Positions 45,941-56,400 of a DNA stretch of 64,000 nucleotides are shown in pieces. A model generated the notes under the pieces. It saw nothing but the letters and a program-made list of their open reading frames with translations, did no database searches and was not told the DNA's origin. How positions within the stretch are numbered: the first letter of the stretch is position 1; each line of letters opens with the position of its first letter. Both the position numbers and the translations under genes were made by a program. This DNA comes from Burkholderia stabilis (GTDB taxonomy: Bacteria; Pseudomonadota; Gammaproteobacteria; Burkholderiales; Burkholderiaceae): assembly GCF_001742165.1 (NCBI RefSeq), contig NZ_CP016442.1, positions 3,658,001 to 3,722,000 on the forward strand, given 5' to 3'.

Positions 45941-46585
45941 TTACTCGTTGGGCGGCGGCGTCTTCGGCCTGAATTCGCACAGCGGCTCGATCGCGCAGTG
46001 CCAGCATTCGGGCTTGCGGGCCTTGCACACGTAGCGCCCGTGCAGGATCAGCCAGTGATGCGCGTCCTGCAGGAACTCCTTCGGCGTGAACTTCTCGAGT
46101 GCGGCCTCGACGGCCCGCACGTCCTTGCCCGGCGCCAGCCCCGTGCGATTCGCGACACGGAAGATATGCGTATCGACCGCGATCGTCGGCTGGCCGAATG
46201 CGGTGTTCAGCACGACGTTCGCGGTCTTGCGGCCGACACCCGGCAGGCTTTCGAGCGCTTCGCGATCGGCCGGCACCTCGCCGTCGTAGCGTTCGAGCAG
46301 GATCCGGCACGTCGCGACCACGTTTTTCGCCTTCGTGCGGTAGAGACCGATCGTCTTGATGTACTCGGTGACGCCTTCCTCGCCGAGCGCGACGATTTGT
46401 CGCGGGGTGTTCGCCACCGGAAACATCTTCCGCATCGCCTTGTTGACCGACACGTCGGTCGCCTGCGCGGACAGCATCACGGCGATCAGCAGCTCGAACG
46501 GCGTCGTGTATTCGAGCTCGGTGGTCGGGTGCGGATTGAGGCTCTGCAGCGTTTCGTAGATCGCGCGTCGTTTGCTGGCGTTCAT
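45941..46585 (-). CDS. nth: Endonuclease III (DNA glycosylase/AP lyase)
   Basis: A 214-residue HhH-GPD enzyme. The helix-hairpin-helix is [13 protein letters not shown] with catalytic Lys, followed by VDTHIFRV with catalytic Asp. The C-terminal [4Fe-4S] site is C-x6-C-x2-C-x5-C ([19 protein letters not shown]). It removes oxidised pyrimidines and nicks abasic sites. The start overlaps the stop of rnfB by four bases, a layout also seen at the end of the E. coli rsx operon. Confidence 0.97.
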   Translation of the reverse strand: MNASKRRAIYETLQSLNPHPTTELEYTTPFELLIAVMLSAQATDVSVNKAMRKMFPVANTPRQIVALGEEGVTEYIKTIGLYRTKAKNVVATCRILLERYDGEVPADREALESLPGVGRKTANVVLNTAFGQPTIAVDTHIFRVANRTGLAPGKDVRAVEAALEKFTPKEFLQDAHHWLILHGRYVCKARKPECWHCAIEPLCEFRPKTPPPNE

Positions 46586-47505
46586 GGAGCGTTCTGGTCG
46601 GGCGGCGCGGACGGGCCGCCTTGGTCGTCGTTGCCCGCGTCTTTGTCGTCGCCGCCCGCCGCCGTGTCGGCGTCGCGCTGCGCCTGCTGCTCGGCGAGCC
46701 GTTTGCGGCGGGCCTCGGCCGCGTCGATCTGCGCCTGGACGGCCGCGCTCACCCCTTCGGTGTTTTTCGGCCCGGCGCCTTGCCCGGAAAGTTCTTCCTT
46801 CTTCTTGCGCGCGCGTTCGAGCGCGGCGGCGATGATCGCGCGTTTCTTCGCGTCGGCGTCGTCTGCGGCCGGTGCGGTGGCCGGCGCGCCGGATTCCGTG
46901 TCGGGCTGCGCGTCGGGTTGTGCGCCAGGTTGTACCGCGGCCGGCTTCGCGGCGCTGGCCGCGCGGCGTGCGGCGGCGCGCGCTTCGGCGGCCTCGCGTT
47001 CGCGGCGCTGGCGGGCGAGCCGGAGGTCATGGCGTTCGCGCGCGGCATCGGCCTGTTCCTGCGACCACGCGTCCCAGCCCGTGCGATCGCCGGTCACGGG
47101 CAGCATCGCGATGCAGTCGACGGGGCACGGCGGCACGCACAGGTCGCAACCCGTGCACAACGACTCGATGATCGTGTGCATCTGTTTCGGCGCGCCGACG
47201 ATCGCGTCGACCGGGCACGCCTGCATGCACAGCGTGCAGCCGATGCACAGGCTTTCGTCGATGAATGCGACGGCGCGCGGATGCTCGCTGCCGTTGACCG
47301 GGTTCAGCGGGATCACGGGCTTGCCGAGCAGGCCCGCGAGGCGCGCGATGCCTTCGGCGCCGCCGGGCGGGCACTGGTTGTAGTTCGCGTCGCCGGCGGC
47401 GATCGCCTCGGCGTACGGGCGGCAGCCGTTATAGCCGCACTTCGTGCATTGCGTCTGGGGAAGCAGATCTTCGATGCGATCCGCGAGTGTATTGGAATCG
47501 GTCAC
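46582..47505 (-). CDS. rnfB: RnfB-like ferredoxin (RsxB family), soluble form
   Basis: A 307-residue protein without an N-terminal membrane anchor. It has the RnfB [4Fe-4S] motif [18 protein letters not shown]...CPPG, then two 4Fe-4S ferredoxin motifs ([12 protein letters not shown] and [12 protein letters not shown]). A long Arg/Ala-rich, charged tail from about residue 155 resembles the tail of RnfC. Other rnf genes are absent in the window. It starts with GTG and is followed by nth (ATGA overlap). It may feed electrons to the Nth or SoxR clusters, which is a guess from the pairing. Confidence 0.88.
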   Translation of the reverse strand: MTDSNTLADRIEDLLPQTQCTKCGYNGCRPYAEAIAAGDANYNQCPPGGAEGIARLAGLLGKPVIPLNPVNGSEHPRAVAFIDESLCIGCTLCMQACPVDAIVGAPKQMHTIIESLCTGCDLCVPPCPVDCIAMLPVTGDRTGWDAWSQEQADAARERHDLRLARQRREREAAEARAAARRAASAAKPAAVQPGAQPDAQPDTESGAPATAPAADDADAKKRAIIAAALERARKKKEELSGQGAGPKNTEGVSAAVQAQIDAAEARRKRLAEQQAQRDADTAAGGDDKDAGNDDQGGPSAPPDQNAP

Positions 47506-47759
47506 GTGACAACGGGCGCAGCGGCGCCGAATGGCTCTCGACCGCGCGGGGATGCGCGGCCGGAAAGGTTTGCCAAAGCTCGATTATCGCCGATTTCCCG
47601 CATTGCGCTGGACGCCGTCTGTGCGCATAATCGAACCGCTTTTTTGCAGGGGCTCAGCAGGAGGGCGGCCGCACGCGGCGCGCCCGTTCCAGGGCGGCCG
47701 GCGCCGAGGCGGTGGGGGTGCCGGTCCGGATCAAGCGGCTCACATAGCAAAACGCCACC

Positions 47760-48392
47760 ATGAATCAGCCAAAAATCAAAAGAGATCCTGAAGGTACACG
47801 CCGTCGCATCCTGATGGCGGCAGCCGAAGAGTTCGCGAGTGGAGGGCTGTTCGGCGCACGCGTCGACCAGATCGCGCGCCGGGCCGAAACGAACGAGCGC
47901 ATGCTCTATTACTACTTCGGCAGCAAGGAGCAGCTGTTTACGGCCGTGCTCGAACATGCGTTCTCCGCGCTGACCGAGGCGGAGCGCGTGCTCGATCTCG
48001 ATGGCGTTGCGCCGGTCGAAGCCGTTACGCGGCTCGCGCATTTCGTTTGGGACTACTACCGCGACCACCCGGAGCTGCTCAGGCTCATCAACAACGAGAA
48101 CCTGCACGAAGCGCGCTACCTGCACAAGTCGACGCGGATCCGCGAGATGATGTCGCCGATCGTCGCGAAGCTCGGCAACGTGCTGATGCGCGGCCAGAAG
48201 GCCGGCTTGTTCCGCAGCGACATCGATCCGCTGCGTTTCTACGTGACGCTGTCGGGGCTCGGCTACTACATCGTGTCGAACCGCTTCACGCTCGCCGCGA
48301 CGCTCGGCCGCGACTTCACCGACACCGACGAGCGCGCGGAAATGGTTCGCATGAACACCGAGGTGCTGCTCGCGTATCTGCTGCGGCGCTGA
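47760..48392 (+). CDS. TetR-family transcriptional regulator
   Basis: A 210-residue TetR regulator: helix-turn-helix at about residues 15-60 (RRRILMAAAEEFASGG, RRAETNERMLYYYFGSKEQL), then a helical ligand domain with a TetR_C-type segment (WDYYRDHPELLRLINNEN). It probably represses a neighbouring or distant target; no operator was seen in the 254-base gap to rnfB. It is divergent from rnfB and convergent with phaZ. An intrinsic terminator follows. Confidence 0.9.
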   Translation: MNQPKIKRDPEGTRRRILMAAAEEFASGGLFGARVDQIARRAETNERMLYYYFGSKEQLFTAVLEHAFSALTEAERVLDLDGVAPVEAVTRLAHFVWDYYRDHPELLRLINNENLHEARYLHKSTRIREMMSPIVAKLGNVLMRGQKAGLFRSDIDPLRFYVTLSGLGYYIVSNRFTLAATLGRDFTDTDERAEMVRMNTEVLLAYLLRR

Positions 48393-48418
48393 TGCGCCGC
48401 CCAGCGGGCGCCGGATGT

Positions 48419-48456
48419 AAAAACGCCGCCGTGCGCAGGCAACGGCGGCGTTTTTT
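48419..48456. terminator. Bidirectional intrinsic terminator between tetR and phaZ
   Basis: The stem ACGCCGCCGT/ACGGCGGCGT is flanked by an A-run on the left and a T-run on the right, so it can serve both convergent genes. Confidence 0.85.
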
Positions 48457-48473
48457 CGTCTGAACGCGGCGCG

Positions 48474-49946
48474 TCAGGCGGCCTTGCGCGCGCGAACGGT
48501 TTTGGCGCGCGGGCTGCTGCCTGCGCGCTTCGCGGCCGGAGCGGCCTTGGCAGGGGCGGCGGCCGTGGCCGGCGCCTTCGCGCGCGTGCGTTTCGCCGCG
48601 GTGGTCCGCGTCGTTTCGGCTTGCGTGCTGGCGGCCGGCACGGCTGCGAGCGTCGTGGCCGCCGGTGCTTCCGGCTGATCCTTCGTCGCGCCGTGCTTCG
48701 GCTCTGGCGCATGCTCGCGGATGAAGTCGCGCAGCTGCGGGTAGATGATCGTGCGCCAGCGGCGGCCGGAGAAGATCCCGTAGTGACCGCACTTTTCGGC
48801 GGTCAGGTTGCGGCGATGGTCCTGCGGGATGCCCGTACACAGCTCGTGCGCGACGTGCGTCTGGCCGCTGCCCGAGATGTCGTCGAGTTCGCCTTCGATC
48901 GTCATCAGCGCGGTGTGCTTGATGTCCTGCGGGCGCACGCGCTCACCTTCGACATCCCACGTGCCTTCGGCCAGCCGGAATTCCTGGAATACGACGCGGA
49001 TCGTCTCGAGGTAATACTCGGCAGCCATGTCGAGCACCGCGTTGTACTCGTCGTAGAAGCGGCGGTGTGCTTCGGCGTCGTCCTCGTCGCCGCGCAGCAG
49101 GCTCTGGTAGAAATCCCAGTGCGATTGCGCGTGCCGCTCCGGGTTCATCGCGACGAAGCCCGTGTGCTGCAGGAAGCCCGGGTACACCTGGCGGCCTTCG
49201 CCCGGATAGTTCGCCGGCACCGTATGGATCACGTTGTTCTCGAACCACGCGGTCGAGTGCTGCGTCGCGAGCGAGTTCACCGACGTCGGGCTGCGGCGCG
49301 CGTCGATCGGGCCGCCCATCATCGTCATCGTGAGCGGCGTATCTTCGCCGCGGCTCGCCATCAGCGAGATCGCCGCGAGCACCGGCACCGTCGGCTGGCA
49401 TACCGAGATCACGTGCAGGTTGCGCGCGCCGATGTGGCGGATGAACTCCTGGATGTACGCGATGTAGTCGTGCAGGTGGAACGGGCCGGTTTCGACCGGC
49501 ACCATGCGCGCGTCGATCCAGTCGGTGATGTAGACCTTGTGATCCTGCAGCAGCGTGCGCACGGTGTCGCGCAGCAGCGTCGAGTGGTGGCCCGACAGCG
49601 GCGCGCAGACCAGCACGACCGGCTCGTCCTTCAACTGCGTGACGGCGTCGGCGTCATCCGAATAGCGTTTGAAACGCAGCAGCCGGCAGAACGGCTTCTC
49701 GACGATCGTCTGTTCGACGATCGGGATGTTGTGGCCGTCCTTGACGATCTGATGAATGTTGAATTCGGGTTTCTCGTAATCCTTGCCGAGCCGGTACATC
49801 AGTTCGTAGGCGGCGGCCATCCGCGTCGCGCCGGGCATCAGCGAGAACGGGCTGGAAGGATTGGCGAACGACTTGGATGCGGCCTGGGCCCAGGCCGTGA
49901 GCGGGCTCAGCATCGCCCGCTGGAATTCGTGCAGTTGGTAAAGCAT
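48474..49946 (-). CDS. phaZ: Intracellular polyhydroxyalkanoate depolymerase with histone-like tail
   Basis: A 490-residue protein. Residues 1 to about 410 match intracellular PHB depolymerase (PhaZ of Ralstonia eutropha, 419 residues): MLYQLHEFQRAMLSPLTAWA start, VLVCAPLSGHHSTLLRDTV, the nucleophile region HVISVCQPTVPVLAAI with catalytic Cys, and EGELDDISGSGQT. It degrades stored PHA granules. The last ~79 residues are Ala/Lys/Arg/Pro-rich and end KTVRARKAA, resembling the histone H1-like tail of the phasin PhaF. The start at 49946 was chosen because the ~35 upstream codons are not conserved. Confidence 0.92.
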   Translation of the reverse strand: MLYQLHEFQRAMLSPLTAWAQAASKSFANPSSPFSLMPGATRMAAAYELMYRLGKDYEKPEFNIHQIVKDGHNIPIVEQTIVEKPFCRLLRFKRYSDDADAVTQLKDEPVVLVCAPLSGHHSTLLRDTVRTLLQDHKVYITDWIDARMVPVETGPFHLHDYIAYIQEFIRHIGARNLHVISVCQPTVPVLAAISLMASRGEDTPLTMTMMGGPIDARRSPTSVNSLATQHSTAWFENNVIHTVPANYPGEGRQVYPGFLQHTGFVAMNPERHAQSHWDFYQSLLRGDEDDAEAHRRFYDEYNAVLDMAAEYYLETIRVVFQEFRLAEGTWDVEGERVRPQDIKHTALMTIEGELDDISGSGQTHVAHELCTGIPQDHRRNLTAEKCGHYGIFSGRRWRTIIYPQLRDFIREHAPEPKHGATKDQPEAPAATTLAAVPAASTQAETTRTTAAKRTRAKAPATAAAPAKAAPAAKRAGSSPRAKTVRARKAA

Positions 49947-50157
49947 GCAGGCTACTCCCGCGTGGGGGACGGTGCGCAAGGGCGGCGTGGGGCGTCGCGG
50001 CGTGCCGTAGGGGTCAGCGGCCGGCCATGTTGCACTGCGGCCGGACAATCGCGTCGATCATATCGGACAACGATGGGTGGTGCAATGCAACATTTCCCCG
50101 ATTTTTCATCAAACTTTTGTGATTTGACGTTCTCTGAAGAAGCCGCCCGCGCCCCGT

Positions 50158-51986
50158 TCAGCGCCCCGTGGCCATGGCCGGCGCGGGCTGGCCGGCTGCG
50201 CGGGCCATCGCGTCTTCGTGGTGCATCAGGTTCATCGCGGTGTGGACGAGCGCCACGTGCGAGAACGCCTGCGGGAAGTTGCCGACGAGCCGCCCCGCGA
50301 CCGGGTCGTATTCCTCCGCGAGCAGCCCGAGGTCGTTCGACAGCGAGAGCAGCCGGCTGAACAGCCGATGCGCGTCGTCGATCCGGCCGAGCAGCGCGTA
50401 GTTGTCGACCAGCCAGAAGCTGCACGCGAGGAACGTGCCTTCGCCGGGCGGCAGGCCGTCGTCGTAGTCGGTCGTGCGGTAGCGCAGCACGAGCCCGTCG
50501 TGCAGCAATTCGCGCTCGATCGCGTCGACCGTGCCGACGATGCGCGGGTCTTCCGGCGGCAGGAAGCCGAGCAGCGGCATCAGCAGCACGCTCGCGTCGA
50601 GCTCGTCGCTGCCGTAGCTCTGCGCGAACGCCTGCTTGCCCTCGTGCCACGCGTTCTCGCATACGTCTGCATGAATTTGCTCGCGCAGCGCGCGCCAGCG
50701 GTCGAGCGAGCCGGGCAGACGGAACATTTCCGCCGACTTGATCGCGCGGTCGAACGCGACCCACGCCATCACCTTCGAGAACGTGAAATGGCGGCGGCCG
50801 CCGCGCGTTTCCCAGATCCCTTCGTCGGGTTCCTGCCAGATCTTCTCGAGATGGTCGAGCAGCGCGCACTGTACCGACCAGACCGTGTCGTCGGCCTGCA
50901 GGCCGCCCACACGCGCAAGGTGCAGTGCGGCCATTATTTCGCCGAACACGTCGAGCTGGAGCTGGTTCGCGGCGCCGTTGCCGATGCGTACCGGCTTCGA
51001 GTCCTGATAGCCGGGCAGCCAGTCGAGCTCCATTTCCGGCAGCCGGCGCTCGCCGGCGATCCCGTACATGATCTGGATCTGCTCGGGCGAGCCGGCCATC
51101 ACGCGGCCGAGCCACGTGCGCCACGCGCGCGCCTCGTCGTAGTGGCCGCCGCGCATCAGCGCGAGCAGCGTGATCGTAGCGTCGCGCAGCCAGCAATAAC
51201 GGTAGTCCCAGTTGCGATTGCCGCCGATCTTCTCGGGCAGCGACGTGGTCGGCGCGGCGACGATGCCGCGGTCGGCTCGTACGCGAGCGCCTTCAGCGTG
51301 ATCAGCGAGCGGCGCACGGCGGCCGCGTAGCGGCCCTGCACCTGGCAGCGGCCCGACCATTCGAGCCAGTAATTCTCGGTGCGCGCGAGCATCGACAGCG
51401 GGTCGCGCGCGGGCGGCAGCCGCAGGTGCGACGCCGCATAGCCGAGCGAGAACGGCACGCGTTCGTCGGCGCTCACCGTGAATTCCGCGAGCGTATGAAG
51501 ATTCTTGCCGGTGAGCGGCACGGGCGTGCGCAGCACGACGGTATCGGGGCCGGCAATCGCCTTCATGCCGTCCTCGCGTGTCAGTTGCGTGACCCACGGA
51601 ATCGAGAAACCGTAGTCGAAGCGCAACACGAGTTCCATGCGCATCTTCATCGTGCCGTGCCGGCCGACGACGATCCGCACGAGTTCGGACCAGCCGTTGC
51701 CGGGCGGCATGAAGTCGATCACGGTGACGGCGCCGTCGGCGCTTTCGTAATCGGTTTCGAGAATCAGCGTGTCGCCGCGATAGCGGCGGGTCGTGTGCGT
51801 GATCGCGGCGTCGGCGGCCGGCGCGAGCAGCCAGCGGCCGTGCTCGGGCGTGCCGAGGAGCGCCGCGAAACAGGCGCCCGAATCGAAGCGGGGCCAGCAC
51901 AGCCAGTCGACGGAGCCGTCTTTCGAGATCAGCGCGGCGGTATGGCCGTCGCCGACGAGGGCGTAGTCTTCGATCAGGGCAGGCAT
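50158..51986 (-). pseudogene. Glycoside hydrolase family 15 (glucoamylase/trehalase-like), frameshifted
   Basis: Two overlapping minus-strand frames together encode one ~609-residue GH15 protein. The 5' frame (51986 to ~51270) carries the N-terminal beta-domain (LIEDYALVGDGHTAALIS, DGSVDWLCWPRFDS). The 3' frame (~51270 to 50158) carries the catalytic barrel from GIVAAPTTSLPEKIGGNRNW to the end, with RDATITLLAL. The switch needs one extra G in the codon after ALAYEPT: the coding strand reads ACCGCGGC where ACCGGCGGC is expected. GH15 enzymes hydrolyse alpha-glucans or trehalose. Either a true one-base deletion or a sequencing error. Confidence 0.85.
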
Positions 51987-52151
51987 GGGCAGGCGATCCT
52001 TGGATATTCGAGTTCACAATGCGGACGGCGGCGGCCGGGCTTCACGTGCCGGCACCGCGCCCCGTATACTCGGCCGGGCGGCGGAGCGCATGAACGGCCG
52101 GCGTTTCGTCCTATCTCAACACTTGAAGCGACTCGATGCAAGGAGGATTCA

Positions 52152-53396
52152 ATGCCCAACCGTTTACGCGAGCGTGACGCACGCGCTTCGACACGAGGGT
52201 TCCCGCTTAGGCTCGCTCACTGGATGAAAGGTTTCGCGATCGTGCTCTCTCTTTCCGCGACCCACGCATTTGCGCAGCAATCGCCCGCACCGGCCGACGG
52301 CATCTACAACCTGCTCGTCGGCACCTATACGGGCGGCGGCAGCGACGGGATCTATGTTTACCGCTTCGATACGAAAAACGGCAGCGTCGCGCCCGTCTCG
52401 TCGGCGAAGACCGTGAATCCGTCGTACCTGTTGCCGAGCCGCGACGGTCGCACCGTCTACGCGGTCAACGAGCTGCCCGGCGACGACGGGCCGGCGACGC
52501 AGCGCGGCGGCGTCAGCGCATTCCGCTTCGACGCGAAGACGGGCGCGCTGACCTTCATCGACCGCGTGTCGTCGGAAGGGAACGATCCTTGCTATCTGGC
52601 GCTGTCGCCGGATGGCAAGTACCTCGTGACCGCCAATTATTCGGTCGCGGCCGATCCGGGCGGCAGCTTCGCGGTGCTTCCGTTGCGCGACGACGGCGCG
52701 GTCGGCCAGGCCGTGCTGAGCGTGCACCATGAAGGCACGGGCCCCGTGAAGGGCCGCCAGGACGGTGCGCACGTGCATTCGACGGTGTTTTCGCCGGACG
52801 GCCGTTACCTGTTCGTGCAGGATCTCGGCGCGGACAAGCTCTACGGCTACCGCTATACGGTCGACGGCAGCCGCGGGCTGATCAGCCCGACCGACACGCG
52901 CTACACGCCGGTGAAGGCCGGTTCGGGCCCGCGTCACATGGTGTTCAGCGCCGACGGCCGGTTCGCGTACGTGACGAGCGAGCTCAACGCGTCGGTCGAG
53001 GTGTTCGGCTATCACGACGGCAAGCTGACGCCGGTCGAGACGCTGCCGATGACGGCGCCGGGCTTCAAGGGCAAGGTCGGCGGCGGCGCGATCCACCTGT
53101 CGCCGGACGGCCGTTTCCTGTACGTGAGCAACCGCGGCGACGCGAACGATCTCGTGATCTACGCGGTGAACAAGGCCGACGGCCGGCTGAAGAACGTCGG
53201 CCGCCAGTCGAGCCTCGGCAAGACCCCGCGCGAGTTCCTGATCGATCCGACCGGCAAGTGGCTGATCGTCGGCAACCAGGACAGCGATACGTTCTACGTG
53301 TTCAGCCGCGATGTCGAAACGGGGCAGCTCGGCGCGAATCCGCAGAAGGTCGCGGTCGGCAAGCCGGTCGACTTCAAGCTGGTGCCGGTGCAGTAA
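52152..53396 (+). CDS. Lactonase family protein (6-phosphogluconolactonase-like beta-propeller), exported
   Basis: A 414-residue protein with a Sec signal (cut after the hydrophobic segment ending THAFA, near residue 41). It has a seven-bladed propeller of the lactonase family: DGIYNLLVGTYTGGGSDGIYVY, SPDGKYLVTANYS, SPDGRYLFVQDLGADKLYGY and HMVFSADGRFAYV repeats. Cytoplasmic relatives hydrolyse 6-phosphogluconolactone; this exported form probably acts on another lactone. It has an AAGGAGG ribosome site at 52140-52146. Confidence 0.88.
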   Translation: MPNRLRERDARASTRGFPLRLAHWMKGFAIVLSLSATHAFAQQSPAPADGIYNLLVGTYTGGGSDGIYVYRFDTKNGSVAPVSSAKTVNPSYLLPSRDGRTVYAVNELPGDDGPATQRGGVSAFRFDAKTGALTFIDRVSSEGNDPCYLALSPDGKYLVTANYSVAADPGGSFAVLPLRDDGAVGQAVLSVHHEGTGPVKGRQDGAHVHSTVFSPDGRYLFVQDLGADKLYGYRYTVDGSRGLISPTDTRYTPVKAGSGPRHMVFSADGRFAYVTSELNASVEVFGYHDGKLTPVETLPMTAPGFKGKVGGGAIHLSPDGRFLYVSNRGDANDLVIYAVNKADGRLKNVGRQSSLGKTPREFLIDPTGKWLIVGNQDSDTFYVFSRDVETGQLGANPQKVAVGKPVDFKLVPVQ

Positions 53397-53399
53397 ATG

Positions 53400-53437
53400 A
53401 AAAAGGGCGCTGCCGAGGCAGCGCCCTTCGTATTTCG
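53400..53437 (+). terminator. Putative intrinsic terminator after the lactonase gene
   Basis: The strong stem AAGGGCGCTGCC/GGCAGCGCCCTT has the loop GAG and a weak tail (CGTATTT). It also faces the end of ftsK. Confidence 0.55.
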
Positions 53438-53499
53438 GGGCGGGCGGTTGCGCGGTGTGCCCGCGCCGGCCGCCGCGCCCGGTCGGCTCAGCAGTCGGC

Positions 53500-56400
53500 T
53501 CAGTCGGCCGCGGCCGGCACGAGCACCTCGCGGCTGCCGTTGATGCCCATCGCCGACACGAGCCCGGCCGCTTCCATCTGCTCGACGAGGCGCGCGGCGC
53601 GGTTGTAGCCGATGCGCAACTGCCGCTGCACCGACGAGATCGACGCGCGCCGCGTGCGCACGACGAACGCGACGGCTTCGTCGTACAGCGGATCGGCTTC
53701 CGCATCCGGCGCTTCGCCGAACAGGTCCTGCGTCGCGCCGTCGGCGGCCGGGCCGTCGAGAATCCCTTCCTCGTACTGCGGCTCGCCGAACTGCTTCAGG
53801 TACTCGACGATCCGGTGCACTTCCTCGTCGGCGACGAACGCGCCGTGCACGCGCTGCGGATAACCGGTGCCCGGCGGCAGGAACAGCATGTCGCCCATGC
53901 CGAGCAGCGATTCGGCGCCCATCTGGTCGAGAATCGTGCGCGAGTCGATCTTCGACGACACCTGGAACGCAACGCGCGTCGGGATGTTCGCCTTGATCAG
54001 GCCGGTGATCACGTCGACCGACGGACGCTGGGTCGCGAGGATCAGGTGGATGCCGGCCGCGCGCGCCTTCTGCGCGAGGCGCGCGATCAGCTCTTCGATC
54101 TTCTTGCCGGCGACCATCATCAGGTCGGCCAGCTCGTCGATCACGACGACGATCAGCGGCAGTTTCGACAGCGGCTCGGGATCTTCCGGCGTCAGCGAGA
54201 ACGGGTTGCCGATCTTCTTTTCCTTCGCTTCCGCATCGCGGATCTTCTGGTTGAAGCCCGCGAGGTTGCGCACGCCAACGGCCGACATCAGCCGGTAGCG
54301 CTTCTCCATTTCGCCGACGCACCAGTTCAGCGCGTTCGCCGCGAGCTTCATGTCGGTGACGACCGGCGCGAGCAGGTGCGGAATGCCTTCGTAGACCGAC
54401 AGCTCCAGCATCTTCGGGTCGATCATGATGAGCCGCACGTCCTCGGGCGTCGCCTTGTACAGCAGCGACAGGATCATCGCGTTGATCGCGACCGACTTGC
54501 CCGAGCCCGTCGTGCCCGCGACGAGCATGTGCGGCGCCTTCGCGAGATCGGTGACGACCGGGTGGCCGGTGATGTCCTTGCCCATTGCGATCGTCAGTTG
54601 CGACGGCGAATGCTGGTACTCGCGCGAGGCCAGGATTTCCGATAGGCGGATCATCTGGCGCTTCGCGTTCGGCAGTTCGAGGCCCATGCAGGTCTTGCCG
54701 GGAATCGTCTCGACGACGCGGACCGACGTGAGGCCGAGGCCGCGCGACAGGTCCTTCATCAGGCCGACGATCTGGCTGCCGCGCACGCCGAGCGCCGGTT
54801 CGATCTCGAAGCGCGTGATCACGGGGCCGGCCGATGCGCCGACGACCGTCACCGGCACCTTGAATTCCTGCAGCCGCTGCTCGATCACCTGGGCCGTTTG
54901 CGCGAGGTGTTCCTCGGTGATCATTTCGACGTCGTCGGACGCGGGCTCGAGCAGGTCGAGCGTCGGCAGTTCGACGTTGAACGACGCGGGCGCGTGGAAT
55001 TCGAACGCGTTCGGGCGCGGCGCGCGTGCGGGGGTGTCGGGGGCGGGCGTGTCGGCTGCGGCGGGCGCGGCCGGTTCGGTCGCCACGGCGGCGGTCGGGC
55101 CGAGCGGCGGGACAACGGGGGGCGTCGGGGCGGCAGCGGCGGTCGGCGCCGACATGGACAAACCCGCGCCGGACATGGTCGCTACCGGCTGCGATGCTGC
55201 GCCAGCCTGAGTTTCGGACGCGTTCAGCACGGTCCAGCTCGCCGTCGATGCGGCAGGGGCGGGCGGGGGCGTGAACGTCATGGTTGCGGCAGGCGTCGGC
55301 ACGGTCGACGGTGCCTGCTGCATGGTCGTTGCGCCGATGGACGCCGGTGATCCGCTCGCGGTGACAGGCGAGCCTGCGACCGAATGAGCAGGTGTTGCTG
55401 CGGCGGCAGTCATCGGAGCGGCTGCGCCGGAGGGCGTTGCGGTCACGACGGACGCGACGGGCGGCACAGGCAGGGTCGCGGCCGGTGGGGGCACAACGAT
55501 GCCCGATGCGCCGAACGTGCCGGATGCCGCGCCCGTCGACGAAGTCGCTGCGTTGGCCGCAAGCGTTGGTGCGGGTGCGGCAGGCTGGGCAGCGATCGAG
55601 CCGGACACGATACTCGCCGGCGTCGCGGGAACTGCCGCGGGCGTGGTTGCCGGTGCGGGCGTTTGCGTGGCTGAACCGGATGTCGAGCCTGACGTGCCGG
55701 CCGTTGATGGCGTCGTGACAGGCGTGAAGGTCGTTGCGGGAGCTGTCGCAGGCGTGCTCACCGGTGCGGACGTTTGCGTGATCGAACCGGGCACGCCAGT
55801 GGTCGATGGTTGCGCGGCTGACGCAACGGCTGACGCCACTGCGGCCGGCGTGGATTCGCGGGCGAACGAACCGTACGTCGAGCCCGCGACGCCGGCCGGT
55901 GCGGCCCGCGGGGCTGACGTAACAGTTGATGCCGATGCGGCCGGTTGCGAAAGCGAAGCGGATGCGGTGCCGGTCACATAGGCCGGTGACGCCGTCGTTG
56001 TGACGGGCGCGATGTTCGATGCGGATGCCGGTGCTTGCCCGGCCGAACCGAGGGCGGTGCCGACGAGCGACGACGTACCGGCGGCCGAAACGGCAGGCGC
56101 GGCGGCAAACGGTTGAGCCACCGGCGATTTCGGTAATTCCGGAGTGACGAGCGGATCGGTCGTCGCAGGTTGCGACGTCGGCGGAATCGACGGCGGCCGT
56201 GCCCAATGCGCGGCAGGCGTGGTGCCCGACGGTGCTACGCGTTCTGCCGCGTCCGGCTTGGCGACTTCCGATGCCGACGTTGCCGCAAACGGCGCAGCAC
56301 TGGAAGTTGCGCGTGCCGACGTTTCGGCGGCCGGCGAAGAGGGGAGGGCAGCAAACGGAACGACGGGTTTGACGTCGCGATGCGTATCGGCGCCGCGCTG

